Source: Simmondsia chinensis
Lineage: Eukaryota; Streptophyta; Magnoliopsida; Caryophyllales; Simmondsiaceae
Direction: 5' to 3'
Assembly: GCA_018398585.1 (NCBI GenBank)
Contig: JAGTTD010000015.1
Span: 28,043,478-28,107,477, forward strand
DNA length: 64,000 nucleotides
Shown: piece by piece, positions 41,026 through 51,555 of the stretch
Layout of the letters: every line of letters begins with the position of its first letter
Numbering within the stretch: the first letter of the stretch is position 1
Translations under genes and position numbers: made by a program
Notes under the pieces: generated by a model
Told to the model about the DNA's origin: nothing
What the model saw: only the letters and a program-made list of their open reading frames with translations
Databases searched by the model: none

Positions 41026-41196
41026 ATCCTAATAGGAGTTATAGCTCAGATTGATAGGATCTACTTTGAGATGTCCTAAGTAACATCAAGGGCTTATCGG
41101 TCAATGATGCTCATGTCATGTTCAACGGTTTATGCCAAAAAAGGTGTCTTTCGTTTGACTTTTTGCTTTTCAGGGAGTTGGTATATGTGTAATCTA

Positions 41197-41435
41197 CCTA
41201 AGAGGGTACCAACACGCAAGGATCGGATCCCATTAGAACTCCGAAGTTAAGCGTGCTTGGGCGGGAGTAGTACCAAGATGGGTAACCTCCTGGGAAGTCC
41301 TCGCGTTGCACCCCTCAAGTTAGGGGTTCTCGGAAACAGTCTTCCTTCAGGTACCGTGAAGGGAGAAGACTGCGTACATCCATCCCCCATACCCTGCTTA
41401 GGTGGGAGCCCTTGAGGCATTGGGAATGTTGCTTT
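41197..41435 (+). mobile_element. 5S-headed SINE, copy C
   Basis: Head AGAGGGTACCAACACGCAAG, GGATCCCATTAGAACTCCGA, AGTTAAGCGTGCTTGGGCGG, GGTAACCTCCTGGGAAGTCC to GTTGCACCCC (41313), then RTE-type body to TTGAGGCATTGGG. Duplication GTTGGTATATGTGTAATCTA (41177-41196) / GTTGGTATATATATAATCTA (41436-41455), two mismatches. This is the best-preserved head. Confidence 0.92.
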
Positions 41436-41499
41436 GTTGGTATATATATAATCTATTTGGCTTTTGTATTTCATGAGTTGGTATGGAATAGGTGTATAG

Positions 41500-41698
41500 G
41501 CGTGTTGTGGCATATTTTTGTGTTTGAGGAGTTGGCATGGTGGTAGGCGTCTAGGTGTTCTCGGTATCTTAGGGTTTATTGCCGTGTTTGTTTTGTTTTT
41601 TCCCCACTCTTGTGGGTTTTCTCGAGCTCCACTTTGGTGTGTGCACTGCTTTTGTATTGAGAGTTATATTATATCTCTAATTATTGAAAAAAAGTTAA
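41500..41698 (+). mobile_element. 5'-truncated L1 LINE tail
   Basis: GGTTTTCTCGAGCTCCACTT, GTATTGAGAGTTATA and TCTCTAATTATTGAAAAAAA form an L1-type 3' end. The region lacks ORF2 sequence. A similar start (AGGAGTTGG...GGCGTCT) appears at the window end near 63935. Confidence 0.5.
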
Positions 41699-41810
41699 TC
41701 AATAACCCTATAATTCTAACAAAATTATTTTTGATTGAAAATATTAATTTAGTGGAAAAATACTTTCTTCATCAAATGCAAATATAGCATAGATATCACT
41801 ATTGTTATAG

Positions 41811-42045
41811 CAACATTTCCAATGCTCCAAGGGCTTTCGGCTAAGCAGAGTTTTGGGGGTAGATGTATGCAGCCTTCCCCTTCAGGGTGCTACGCTGAAG
41901 AGAGGCTGTTTCCGAGAACCCTCAACCTGAGGGGTGCAATACGAGGACTTCCTAGGAGGTCACCCACCTTTGTAATACTCTCGCCCAAGCACGCTTAACT
42001 TCGGAGTTCTAATGGGATACAGTACTTGCATGTTGGTACCCTTTT
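41811..42045 (-). mobile_element. 5S-headed SINE, copy D
   Basis: The minus strand starts AAGGGTACCAACATGCAAGT and continues with ATCCCATTAGAACTCCGAAG, TTAAGCGTGCTTGGGCGAGA and GGTGACCTCCTAGGAAGTCC, then the RTE-type body. Imperfect duplications AGATATCACTATTGTTAT (from 41791) and AGATTATCACTTTTATTAT (42046-42064). It is inverted relative to copy C, 375 bp away. Confidence 0.85.
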
Positions 42046-43165
42046 AGATTATCACTTTTATTATGACTATACATAATTTAAGTTAAATTTAACTGAATTA
42101 ATAATAATTCTTTTTTGATAATTAAAGTTTGATGCATAATATAAATGCATGTGGCATCAAAAGACGAACAACTATATAAGTTCACTTATACTCAAAAGAT
42201 TTAGAGTAAAGATAAAAAATAACTAAGGTTTCGCCTGGTTGAAGGGAAAATATTTTTCTTTTGAGAAGATTTTTATTTTTTTAAATATTTTTATTGACAA
42301 GTATTATTTTGTTAAAATTTTTGTTTGTTTAGATAAGGGAAAAAAATATTATATTTGTTTATATGAAATTAATGCTTGTTTAAATTGAAGTGTCTAGACT
42401 AATTTAAGTGCGTGCATGCGCAAACAGACACAAATGTACACACACATACACGTACACGCACATGCACACTTAACAAATTGCAAACTTGTTCTCTGTTTCA
42501 AATTTCTGTCTTAGTTTGATACAAAGGCCTGTCGTGGCTTAATATATCCTATTCTGCAGCAGGGTTCCAGCCCTTTGGCTTTTTATACGTTGCATTGTTG
42601 TATCCCTTGCGAAAATCATTCCTATAGCCTCCATTCCATACACAGTGAAACCTTTCACACTTTCGCCATGATTCTTCCCTCATTCTTAAGAGTTTTCTGC
42701 GTAAATCTCTGTATCATCATTTCTCTTTCTCGTTTCTCTTCTCATTTTTCGTTTAGAACTAATTTTTTCATCAGAATCGAACGCAGTTCTTAAATATTTT
42801 TCCCGACAGATCGACAGGAGGGCGAGTTATTAGGGTGACAAGTAGTGATGAGGGAAGGAGGCAAATTAGAGAGGTGGTCCAAAAAGAGAAAAGAAAAGAG
42901 TGCAAATAACATGTGAAGTTGCTTACTAAAACGTTAACCCATAATTATGAAGTTTGTTAAAGCGTCTAATTTTCACACTTAATTTTTAAACCCTCTTGGC
43001 CCCCACCCACGTTCTCCTCTCTCTTTGTTGGGTCCCCCCAAAAAATAAAGGATATCGTAAGGCGAAAATACCCAAAATTTGGGTCCGATTTTGATGCTGA
43101 ATGAAATTTAAAAAGCAAATAAGAAGGTAAAAGAGAAAGAGCAACGAAGATAACTGTGATCTAGA
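42046..43165. other. Gene-free stretch with AC-rich microsatellite patch
   Basis: ACACACATACACGTACACGC lies at 42437-42456. The remainder has no coding region or bounded repeat that I can support. Confidence 0.35.
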
Positions 43166-43169
43166 GCTG

Positions 43170-43305
43170 CATTGTAAGGTGTGGGTGGGTTTTTGGTTTG
43201 CCCTGTTCTGTTTTGTCTTTGTTCTTGTTTCTCTTGGGTCCTCGATTGTTGGGACGTCGCTCTTGTATTGAGCTTTCGCTCTTTATTTATTGGAAAAAAC
43301 AGTGT
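43170..43305 (+). mobile_element. 5'-truncated L1 LINE tail
   Basis: GGTTTGCCCTGTTCTGTTTT, TCTTGTATTGAGCTTTCGCT and TTTATTTATTGGAAAAAAC make an L1-type 3' end, resembling 56030-56292 and 41500-41698. Confidence 0.45.
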
Positions 43306-44258
43306 TTACGTTGAAAGCCCTCAAAACCACGGTGGAGGTAGGGAACTTTTATTAGATCGAAATTGGGGTATTACGAGAAAATTCTTCACTTTGTCTCACT
43401 CTGTGTGTGTGTGTGTTTGAAATGGATTAAACTTTAGAAAAATGAAGTAGACAGTAGAAATAGTACATCATAAAATGAGAGAAACCCTAGATATGAGAAA
43501 TCGGGTAGAACAGCCTAATCTGAAATAAAAGGTCCGTATGGGCTTGGTCCACCCACTCCACCTCTATTTGAAATCTGGACAAAAAATTTGAGACACAATA
43601 CAATAAATAGCATTATTTTCAGAGTAGTTTTTGCTAATGGAGTGCAATTTCAACCTGTAAAATATCTGAAAGTCTTTGTTTGGCTTCTGTTTGATGGTAT
43701 CGTATTCTCTTGTATATTCCCTGGTACTGTCTTTGATTCACGAGGCATATCAGATGTGCTATTTTTGCTGCTTTAAGCAATTGTGAGGTTGCGGTTCTAT
43801 TTTGCAAGCAGTTTTGTCTCAGTTTTGTATTGTGATTGTTTTAACTGGAGGGGTGTAATTCTGGGTGTTAGGTATAACTTCTTCGATGTTATCATTCTGG
43901 TTCCTATGCATTTTTTTTGTCATTTTCCCTTTTCCACATTTTGTGTGTGCTCTTCGGATATTTCTCAGGAGATATTGGCTTATGCATCGTGAGCTTTTCC
44001 TCACTAATTGAAAAAACTTAAAAGTCTTTGTAATTGCACCGACATTAACAAAAGATGCTCTGTCAGTAACACTAATCAAAATAAAAAGAAAAATAAATAA
44101 ATTCCAGCCAACCCATGCGTGTGCTTTGACATTTAATACCTATCAGTTTTGTTCTCTTCTCGTTTGAATGATATGTATGATGTGAAATGGCAATTGGATG
44201 TATTTATCTCCATCTACATTTTAAATCAATTCAAAAAATAATACCGCTTTAGCGGAGA

Positions 44259-44702
44259 TAGGAGTATAAACGAGCCGAATTTTTTATTTGAACTCGAGCT
44301 CAATAAAGCTTAGCCGAGCTTTTATCGAGCTTTTAAGAATGTAGTGTGTTCGATGCTCGGCTCGGCTTGTTAGGCTAATTGAGCTGATTTGAGCTTGTTA
44401 TTAAGCGATATTGAGCTCATAACTTAGCTGAGCTTGTTATCGAGTTGAGCTTCCTATCAAGGTGAGGTTCAAGTTAACATTGAGCCATTTTCAAGCTAAT
44501 ATTAATTGAAGAATCATTAATTAAACCCTTACTGAGTCTTTAACGAGTCCTTATCAAACTAATCGCAATCGTTAACAAGTCGAGCCCCCTCTTGTTTGAT
44601 CTTGACTTGTTAAGCTTATTGAGCCCCAGTAATGGACATGAGCCATAACCAATTTCGATCATCAGTACAGTTCATTAAAAGTTTGGTTCAATTACACCGC
44701 TA
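44259..44702. mobile_element. Non-autonomous hAT element, GAGCTCG-rich
   Basis: Ends TAGGAGTATAAACGAGCC and (reverse complement of right end) TAGCGGTGTAATTGAACC. Candidate 8-bp duplication AGCGGAGA (44251-44258) / AGCAGAAA (44703-44710), two mismatches. Interior full of GAGCTTGTT/AGCTCATAA motifs, like 23565-24049. Confidence 0.7.
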
Positions 44703-44980
44703 AGCAGAAAAGTATTATTTTCCTGTTTCTATTGAATAACATAAAACTAACTTCTACTATTTATTTCAAAACATTTTTTTTGGGACAAGTATCTTAAAAT
44801 TTGACAAATTTTTTTTTTTTTTTTTTATTTTGAGGAAAAAAATTGGCCATACAAACTTCATATGATTGGAATGGGAGTAGCACGTATTATCTCCCATCTA
44901 CATTTGAAATAAATGCTGAAAACGATTATCTTCTCAATAATTCACTCTAAATTTATAGTCTCATCAAATATATATATATA

Positions 44981-45251
44981 GGATGATGTTCTTATAAGAG
45001 GGTGAGAACATGAGAGGGACGATTCCTGACACTTCATTATAGACGGTCAAAATTTGTTGGATATTAAAAAAAAAAAAAAAAAAAAATTTCCTGCCCACAA
45101 CCCTTACCACTTCTTTCTTTCTGCCTCATGAAGGGGTATGAGTTATAAATTAGTAATTTTTTTAATATTTAATAAATTTTGGCCGTCCATTACAATGGAG
45201 GGTCAGGATTCACCTCTCTGATGCTCTCACTCTCTCATAAAAACGTCACCC
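44981..45251. mobile_element. Mutator-like MITE
   Basis: TIRs GGATGATGTTCTTATAAGAG and (right end reversed) GGGTGACGTTTTTATGAGAG, extending over about 90 bp with GACGGTCAAAATTTGTTGGA mirrored by AATAAATTTTGGCCGTC. A candidate 9-bp flank ATATATATA / TATATGTAT fits a Mutator-type target. A21 run in the loop. Confidence 0.65.
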
Positions 45252-45744
45252 TATATGTATATATATTTTTGTGTTAAATCTTTTAGATGTGCACGAGTTT
45301 AGCTGACTCTGTTTGACTCACGAATTTGTACTTATATTAATGTTGAGTATCAAACATTAATTATAAAAACAGAAAAAGCTATCGATTTGTTCTCTTCTAA
45401 TTTGAGTGATGTATGCGGTGAAAACTGGGGGGTTCATGGTTTGATTGTCCATACCAAAGAGTATTTCAGCTCGGTTAACCGTAATCAAAATGCTTATTAA
45501 TATGTAACCGTTACCATAACTAAAAAGACCTGTTAACCGACTTTCGATGAATCGGTAATTCGATTCAGTTATGCCGGTTAACCGGTGACCGTAAAAATAA
45601 TACAACCCCTCTTTCATATCACATGATCCATCTCCTTAGTAGTATGTAAATGTCCAAAAAAAGATTAAATATTAGAATATTTAACAAATTATGCGCATGT
45701 AATCAAATTCTGAAAAATTAAACTGATAATATCTCATTTTAACC

Positions 45745-46182
45745 TGTTAGGAAAATGTCTCAAAATTCCTCGGAAGTTTAAGTAGGGATGCCGTGAGGAG
45801 GCTGATCAATCGGGTGAAGCTCGATCGATCTGGAATGTTACGTAAGTTTGGGACACCAGAAGTGAGCTCGTCGATCGATCGGGAATCGTGTTTCCACACG
45901 GGTATATATACGCATGTAGGGTTATTAAAAATATTTCCCCAGCGGCGCCACAATAAAGAGAGAGAGAGAGAGAGAAAAAAAAGAGTGATTGTAATTCTTC
46001 TTTTCGATTCAATAATAAAAGCTCCAATTTTCGCCCGTGGTTTTCTCCTCTCTCGATTGTAGAAGGGTTTCCACGTAAATCCTTATGTTGTTTGTTTCTT
46101 TTCCCTTTTAGTCCATTTACTTCTCGTATTGTCGTGGTATTTGATTCGGATTGCATACCGGGAGTTGAGTTTATTCCGCACG
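45745..46182 (+). repeat. Copia 5' LTR (438 bp)
   Basis: Starts TGTTAGGAAAATGTC. Its last base should be A but is G (GCACG). Contains repeated palindromic CGATCGATC in U3, a TATATATAC TATA box at 45903 and a GA microsatellite. Compared with the 3' LTR it lacks about 36 bp lying between two CGATCGATCGG repeats and about 18 bp near 45925. Confidence 0.92.
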
Positions 46183-46218
46183 AATTGGTATTAGAGCCTG
46201 GTTATTTGAATTGGTACA

Positions 46219-47092
46219 ATGGCATCAGGTATTAAGACCGAGGTAGAGAAGTTCGGAGGTCAAGGAAGCTTTAGCTTATGGCAGGTTCATGTGAAAGGAC
46301 TCTTGACTCAGAATGACTTGAAGAAAGCACTAGAGAGGAAAGAGAAGAAACCCGAGAATATGACCGAGGCACAGTGGGAAAAGTTGGATGATAAGGCTCT
46401 CATGGCGATACAGATGTGTTTAGCAGATGATGTTTTGACAGAGGTCTTGGAGATGAAAACCGCTAAGGAGTTATGGGAGAAATTACTAGACATGTTTTGC
46501 CACAAGTCAGTCTTCAACAAATTCGCAGTGAAGCGTCGGTTATTCACTTTCCGTATGACAGAAGGTATATCTCTTAAAAACCATCTTAGCGAGTTTACAT
46601 CTATCATACAAGAATTAAAGGAATTGGATGATGTCCCTAAGGACGAGGACCAAGCTATGTTGTTACTGCGTTCACTCTCTAATTCGTATAAGGGCTTTGT
46701 AAAAAGCATGATATATGGGGGTAGGCTGACCGTTACTGTTGATGCGGTGAAAAGAAACCTTGCGAGTAAAGAACGGGTAGATAGGGAGTTATCTGACTCA
46801 GTGAATGACTTAGGTAGTGGTTTGCATGTGAGAGGTAGAACAGAACATAGGGGATCCAACGGTGGGAAGAAGTCTAGGGCTAAATCTAGACATAAGAACC
46901 TGTCGTACCATTACTGTCACAAAAATAGGGCACATAAAGAAGAACTGTTATAAATATAAAAATAAATTGAAAGAAGATAATAGGAGTGACCAGAGCAAAG
47001 ATAAGTCCGCTGAGGCTAGTGTTGTAGAGGATGATAGTGATGGGGAGTTTCTTTTAGTTGCTGATTCTCAGTCCAGGTCTAAAGATAAGTGA
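46219..47092 (+). pseudogene. Copia gag, frameshifted
   Basis: Start MASGIKTEVEKFGGQGSFSL at 46219. Gag core: LWQVHVKGLLTQNDL, MAIQMCLADDVLTEV, AKELWEKLLDMFCHKS, LKNHLSEFTSIIQELKEL and LLLRSLSNSYKGF. The zinc knuckle follows at 46906-46965; its first Cys is Tyr (YHYC) and an extra A in the run 46921-46925 shifts the frame, so CHKIGHIKKNC is read only in the next frame. Translation would continue in that frame to a TGA at 47093, probably a mutated Trp codon before the protease. Confidence 0.88.
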
Positions 47093-47095
47093 GTT

Positions 47096-50000
47096 ATGGA
47101 TTCGGGTTGTTCATATCACGTTAGTCCAAATGGAGACTGGTTTTCTACGCATAAGTCTATGCAGGGTGGAGTTGTCTTGATGGGTAACGGCGCTGCTTGT
47201 AAGGTAGTGGGTATTGGGACAATTTGTGTGAGGATGTTTGATGGGACTATTAGAACTTTGAGTGATGTACCTCACGTCCCAGAGTTGAAGAAAAACTTGA
47301 TTTCTCTAAGTACCCTTGAATCTAATGGGTATAAGTACACTACTAAAGGTGGAGTCATGCGGGTCAGTAAGGGTGCCTTAGTTGTGATGAAAGGGAAAAG
47401 GGTAGGTACTTTGTATGAGCTTGCAAGTACTACCGTGACAAGTTCAGTTGCTGTTTCCACATCTACTATGACAGATGTAGAGATCATGAGACTGTGGCAC
47501 ATGAGACTGGGTCACATTGGTGATAAGGCGTTGTCTGAGTTGAGTAAAAGGGGACTGCTTTGTGGTCAGTCAACAGGACTGATGGATTTCTATGGGCACT
47601 GTGCGCATGGAAAGCAGAAGAGAGTTAGCTTCAAGCCAACAGTGCATCGGACAAAGGGAACGTTAGATTATATACATTCTGATATGTGGGGACCTTCCAG
47701 AGTGGTTTCTAAAGGTGGGTCCAGGTATCTTCTAACGTTTATTAATGATTATTTACGTAAAGTTTGGTTCTATTTTCTGAAGCAGAAAAATGAGGTGTAT
47801 GATGTCTTCAAGAAATGGAAGATTCTGCTTGAAAAACAGATAGGGAAGCCGATAAAGAGGTTGAGAACTAATAATGGTATTGAGTTTGTTGAAGGTGACT
47901 TCACTTGGTTTTGTGAAGATCAGGGTATAGTCAGACACAGGACATGTACAGGTTGACCTTAGCAAAATGAAGTGGCTAAAAGATTGAACAGGACGTACTT
48001 GAGAAGGCTCGATGTATGCTTTCAAATGTAGGCTCGAAAAGAGAATGGTGGGCAGAAGCAGTTAGCATGGCTTGCTACCTTGTGAACAAGACACCATATT
48101 CTTCATTGCAGATGAAGACACCTGAAGAGGTATGGTCTGGTTCTACTTCTAATTATTCTCAGATTAAAGTATTTGGTTGTCCTGCATATGCTTATGTTAA
48201 TGATGGAAAGTCAGAGCTTAAGGCCAAGAAATGCATCTTTCTTGGTTATTCGTCAGGTGTGAAGGGATATAGGTTGTGGGATCCCAGTGCTCAGAAGTTT
48301 CTGACTAGTAGAGATGTTACTTTTGATGAGTCTGTTCTACTATATCCGCCACACACACCCTCCATTGATAGTGATTCAGTTCAGGTTGAGGTACCTGATA
48401 TTACACAGATACAGTCAGATCAGCTGGTAGTTCAGTTAGAGAGTATTCCGGCACCTCAGGTACGGGTTTTTGATGTTGTTGATAATGCAGAAACAGGTCA
48501 GCAGGTGGAGAATAATACTATAGCTGGTGGTAGACCGAGGCGACAGATCAGGCCTCCAGAGAGAAATGGGTACAAGGAGCTGATTGCTTATGCCCTTACA
48601 ACTGCTGAGTCTATAGATGACAGTGAGCCGACTTCGTATTTAGAGGCTATATCGAGATCAGATGCTGTAAAGTGGCTCGTTGCTATAAATGAAGAGATGC
48701 AGTCTCTTCATAAGAACCAGACATGGGAATTGGTGAAGCCTCCAACGGGGAAAAGACTAATTGGTTGCAAATGGGTCTTCAAAAGAAAGGAGGGCATTCC
48801 TGGAGTTGAAGATGCAAGATACAAGGCACGTTTGGTAGCATAAAGCTACAGTCAGGTACAGGGTATTGATTTTCATGATGTATTTTCAACTGTAGTTAGA
48901 CATACTTCAATTCGTGTGCTTTTGTCTTTAGTAGCCATGCATGATTTAGAGCTTCAGTAGTTAGATGTAAAGACTGCATTTTTATATGGTGAACTAAAAG
49001 AGAGTATCTATATGCATCAGCCCGAGGGCTTCGTTGTAGAAGGAAAGAAAGATCATGTATGTTTGCTTAAGAAGTCTTTGTATGGTTTGAAGCAGTCTCC
49101 TAGGCAGTGGTATAGGAGATTTGATCAGTTCATGACAGGTCATGTACGACAGCTGTGTGCACTTCAGAAAGACTGATACAGGCTCCTTTGTTTATTTGCT
49201 TTTATACGTTGATGATATGTTGATTGCAGCACGAGACATGAAGGATGTTGATGACTTGAAAGCTTTGTTGAAGAGTGAGTTTGAGATGAAAGATCTTGGA
49301 GCAGCTAAGAAGATTTTAAGCATGGAGATTCGTAGAGACCGAAAAGCTGAAAAATTATACTTGTCATAGGAGAAGTATATTGAGAAGGTATTAGACAGGT
49401 TTCATATGAAAAATGCTAATCCAGTTAGCACGCCCTTAGCAGCTCACTTCATACTTTCAGCATTTGATTCACCTCAGACTGAGGAGGATGTCAGGTACAT
49501 GTCTCAGATTCCCTATTCTAGTGCAGTCGGCAGTATTATGTATGTGATGGTTTGTACGCGCCCAGATATTGCTTTTACAGTGAGCAGAGTCAGTAGATAC
49601 ATGGCGAATCCAGGTAAAGAGCATTGGAATTCGGTGAAATGGATTCTCAGGTATCTTCGTGGAACTTCTAATGTCTGTTTGGAATATGGGAAAACTAAAT
49701 GTTGCTTGGTTGGGTATGTAGATTCTGATTATAATGGAGACCTCGATAAGACGAAGTCCACCTCATGGTACGTGTTTTGTTTAGGGGACATAGCTATCAG
49801 TTCGAGAGCGTGCCTATAGTCTGTTACAGCACAGTCTACTACCGAGGCCGAGTATATGGCAGTCACAGAAGCATTCAAAGAAGCCGTTTGGTTGAAGGGT
49901 TTGATTAGTGAGATCAGTACTGAGCAGGGCATTGTTAGAGTCTACTGTGATAGTCAATCCGCCATTCACTTAGCGAAGGATCAGATGTCACATCATGACA

Positions 50001-50164
50001 GAACGAAGCATATAGATGTGAAGCATCATTTCATTAGAGATTTGATTGATGAGCGGAAGGTAGAGTTGAAAAGGATTGGAACTGAGGACAATCCAGCTGA
50101 CATGTTCACTAAGGTACTACCAGGAAGCAAATTTGAGCATTGCTCGAATTTGGTGGGTTTTTGA
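47096..50164 (+). pseudogene. Copia pol: protease, integrase, reverse transcriptase, RNase H, inactivated
   Basis: Protease active site MDSGCSYHVS (47096). Integrase: HMRLGHIGDKALSELSKRG zinc-binding start, where the second pair reads YGHC instead of C-x2-C; IHSDMWGPS keeps the first catalytic Asp, but the second is Asn (RTNNGIEF, 47870) and the Glu is Lys (AKRLN, 47978). RT: WELVKPPTGKRLIGCKWVFK, KARLVA then stop, LDVKTAFLYGELKESIYMHQ, LYGLKQSPRQWY and an intact YVDD (49205-49216). RNase H: TTEAEYMAVTEAFKEAVWLK, VYCDSQSAIHLAKD, KHIDVKHHFIRD; ends NLVGF. Stops at 47954, 47960, 48841, 48958, 49367 and 49817 and at least two frameshifts abolish function. Confidence 0.93.
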
Positions 50165-50258
50165 GTTTGATGTGTGTTAGCCCCGGTTGAGGGGGGCGTT
50201 TGTGGAGAAGGTGGAGTTATTTTATTTTTGATGTTAATTTTGAGCCAAGGTGGAGATT

Positions 50259-50744
50259 TGTTAGGAAAATGTCTCAAAATTCCTTGGAAGTTTAAGTAGG
50301 GATGCCGTGAGGAGGCCGATCAATCGAGTGAAGCTCGATCGATCGGGAATGTTACGTAAGTTTGGGACGCCAGTAGTGAGCTCGTCGATCGATCGGTGGG
50401 CTACCGATTGATCGGGACCCCCGATCGATCGGGAACCGTGTTTCCACGTGAGTATATATACGGACGTAGGGTTACGTCAGTTGATGATTCCAATTAAAAA
50501 TATTTCCCTAGCGGCGCCGCAATAAAGAGAAAGAGAGAGAAAATGAGTGATTGTAATTCTTCTTTTCGATTCAATAATAAAAGCTTCAATCTTCGCCCGT
50601 GGTTTTCTCCCCTCTCGATTGTAGAGGGGTTTCCACGTAAATCATTGTATCGTTTGTTTGTTTTCTCTTTTAGTCGATTTACTTCTCGTATTGTCCTAGT
50701 ATTTGATTCGGATTGCATACCAGGAGTTGAGTTTATTCCACACA
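50259..50744 (+). repeat. Copia 3' LTR (486 bp)
   Basis: Starts TGTTAGGAAAATGTC and ends CCACACA. CGATCGATCGG occurs at 50386-50396 and 50422-50432, with related GATCGATCGGG-type motifs nearby. TATA box GTATATATAC at 50451-50460. About six mismatches to the 5' LTR in the first 140 bp by eye. Confidence 0.93.
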
Positions 50745-51265
50745 TAACCAGTATGTAGACAAATGAGTAGCACTGGATTGTAAAAAGTTAGTGTTTAGTT
50801 AGTATGTGGGATATAACAATAGGGTACAAGTACTCTATGGCAAGAGATTAATTGGGGGAAAAGATAATGTTGATTATACATTATGAAATAATTCACTTAT
50901 ATGTTAGAAAAATATACTTTAGTGAAGAATATAATATTATAAACATATAAAAACATATACATGACATATACTATTATGGTAAATCGGTTAACCGAAATGG
51001 ACAAAATCACTAATCATTATCGACCTAAAATACGTCAAATTTATTAGGTTCGGTTAAGTGAACCGGAAATTCGGTATGGTTAACTATATTTTTGGGTAGG
51101 TGTTTCAGGAATTCAGTTTGGTATTTCGGTTATGGATATTTTTGAACACCCCTAGGGAGAACAGCAATGAGATATATTTATCTCCATCTGTGTGCTGAAT
51201 AAATTCGTAAAACCTAGCTATCTCAATAAAACTCAACCTAATTTTAGAGCCTCGAAGGGCTAAAT

Positions 51266-51555
51266 CCCATTTTGGTCATCCTAGTAGCAAAAATGGACAA
51301 ATTAATCATTCAAGTTAATTTTATAAAGATTTAGTCACTGGACTTCTAATAAATAAGTTGGTCATCCAAGTGGGGTTAGAGTCACCAAAGTTGGTCACCC
51401 AACTTGTCTATTTTAAGCCACTTAAATGACCAATTTTTCCAATTTAAACCACTTTGGTGACGAAACGCGATTTTATTAAAAGTTGATCTGATTTGGATGA
51501 CTAACTTGTCTATTTTTTGCCACTCTAGTGACTAAAATGGGACTTAACTCATTCT
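51266..51555. repeat. Foldback MITE
   Basis: The left end TAAATCCCATTTTGGTCATC pairs with the right end GTGACTAAAATGGGACTTA; the pairing continues with AAAAATGGACAAATTAATCA against TGACTAACTTGTCTATTTTT. About 290 bp, non-coding. Target duplication not resolved. Confidence 0.65.

Larger units (their letters stand above)
45745..50744 (+). mobile_element. Ty1/Copia retrotransposon, full length, decayed
   Basis: Exactly 5,000 bp between perfect 5-bp target duplications TAACC (45740-45744 and 50745-50749). 5' LTR 45745-46182, primer-binding site TGGTATTAGAGC (46186-46197; initiator tRNA-Met type), gag, protease, integrase, reverse transcriptase-RNase H in the Copia order, polypurine tract AAGGTGGAGATT (50247-50258), 3' LTR 50259-50744. 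The coding part has frameshifts and stops throughout. Confidence 0.95.
45426..51154. mobile_element. GGTTAACCG-rich hAT-like element split by the Copia insertion
   Basis: The left part 45426-45744 and right part 50750-51154 both carry GGTTAACCG/CGGTTAACCG motifs (45541, 45577, 50986). The ends TGGGGGGTTCATGGTTTGAT and (right end reversed) TAGGGGTGTTCAAAAATATC are inverted partners. Candidate 8-bp flanks GTGAAAAC (45418-45425) and GGGAGAAC (51155-51162). Removing the Copia element and one TAACC gives about 725 bp. Confidence 0.65.

Noticed and set aside
41207..41313. 5S rRNA gene
   Set aside because: The sequence matches 5S rRNA, but it lacks about 8 nt near its 5' end, runs into a SINE body and is bracketed by target-site duplications. 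Other copies behave the same, so it is a SINE head, not an rRNA gene.
46308..46859. 183-aa minus-strand frame within Copia gag
   Set aside because: Antisense shadow of gag; no start context or domain.
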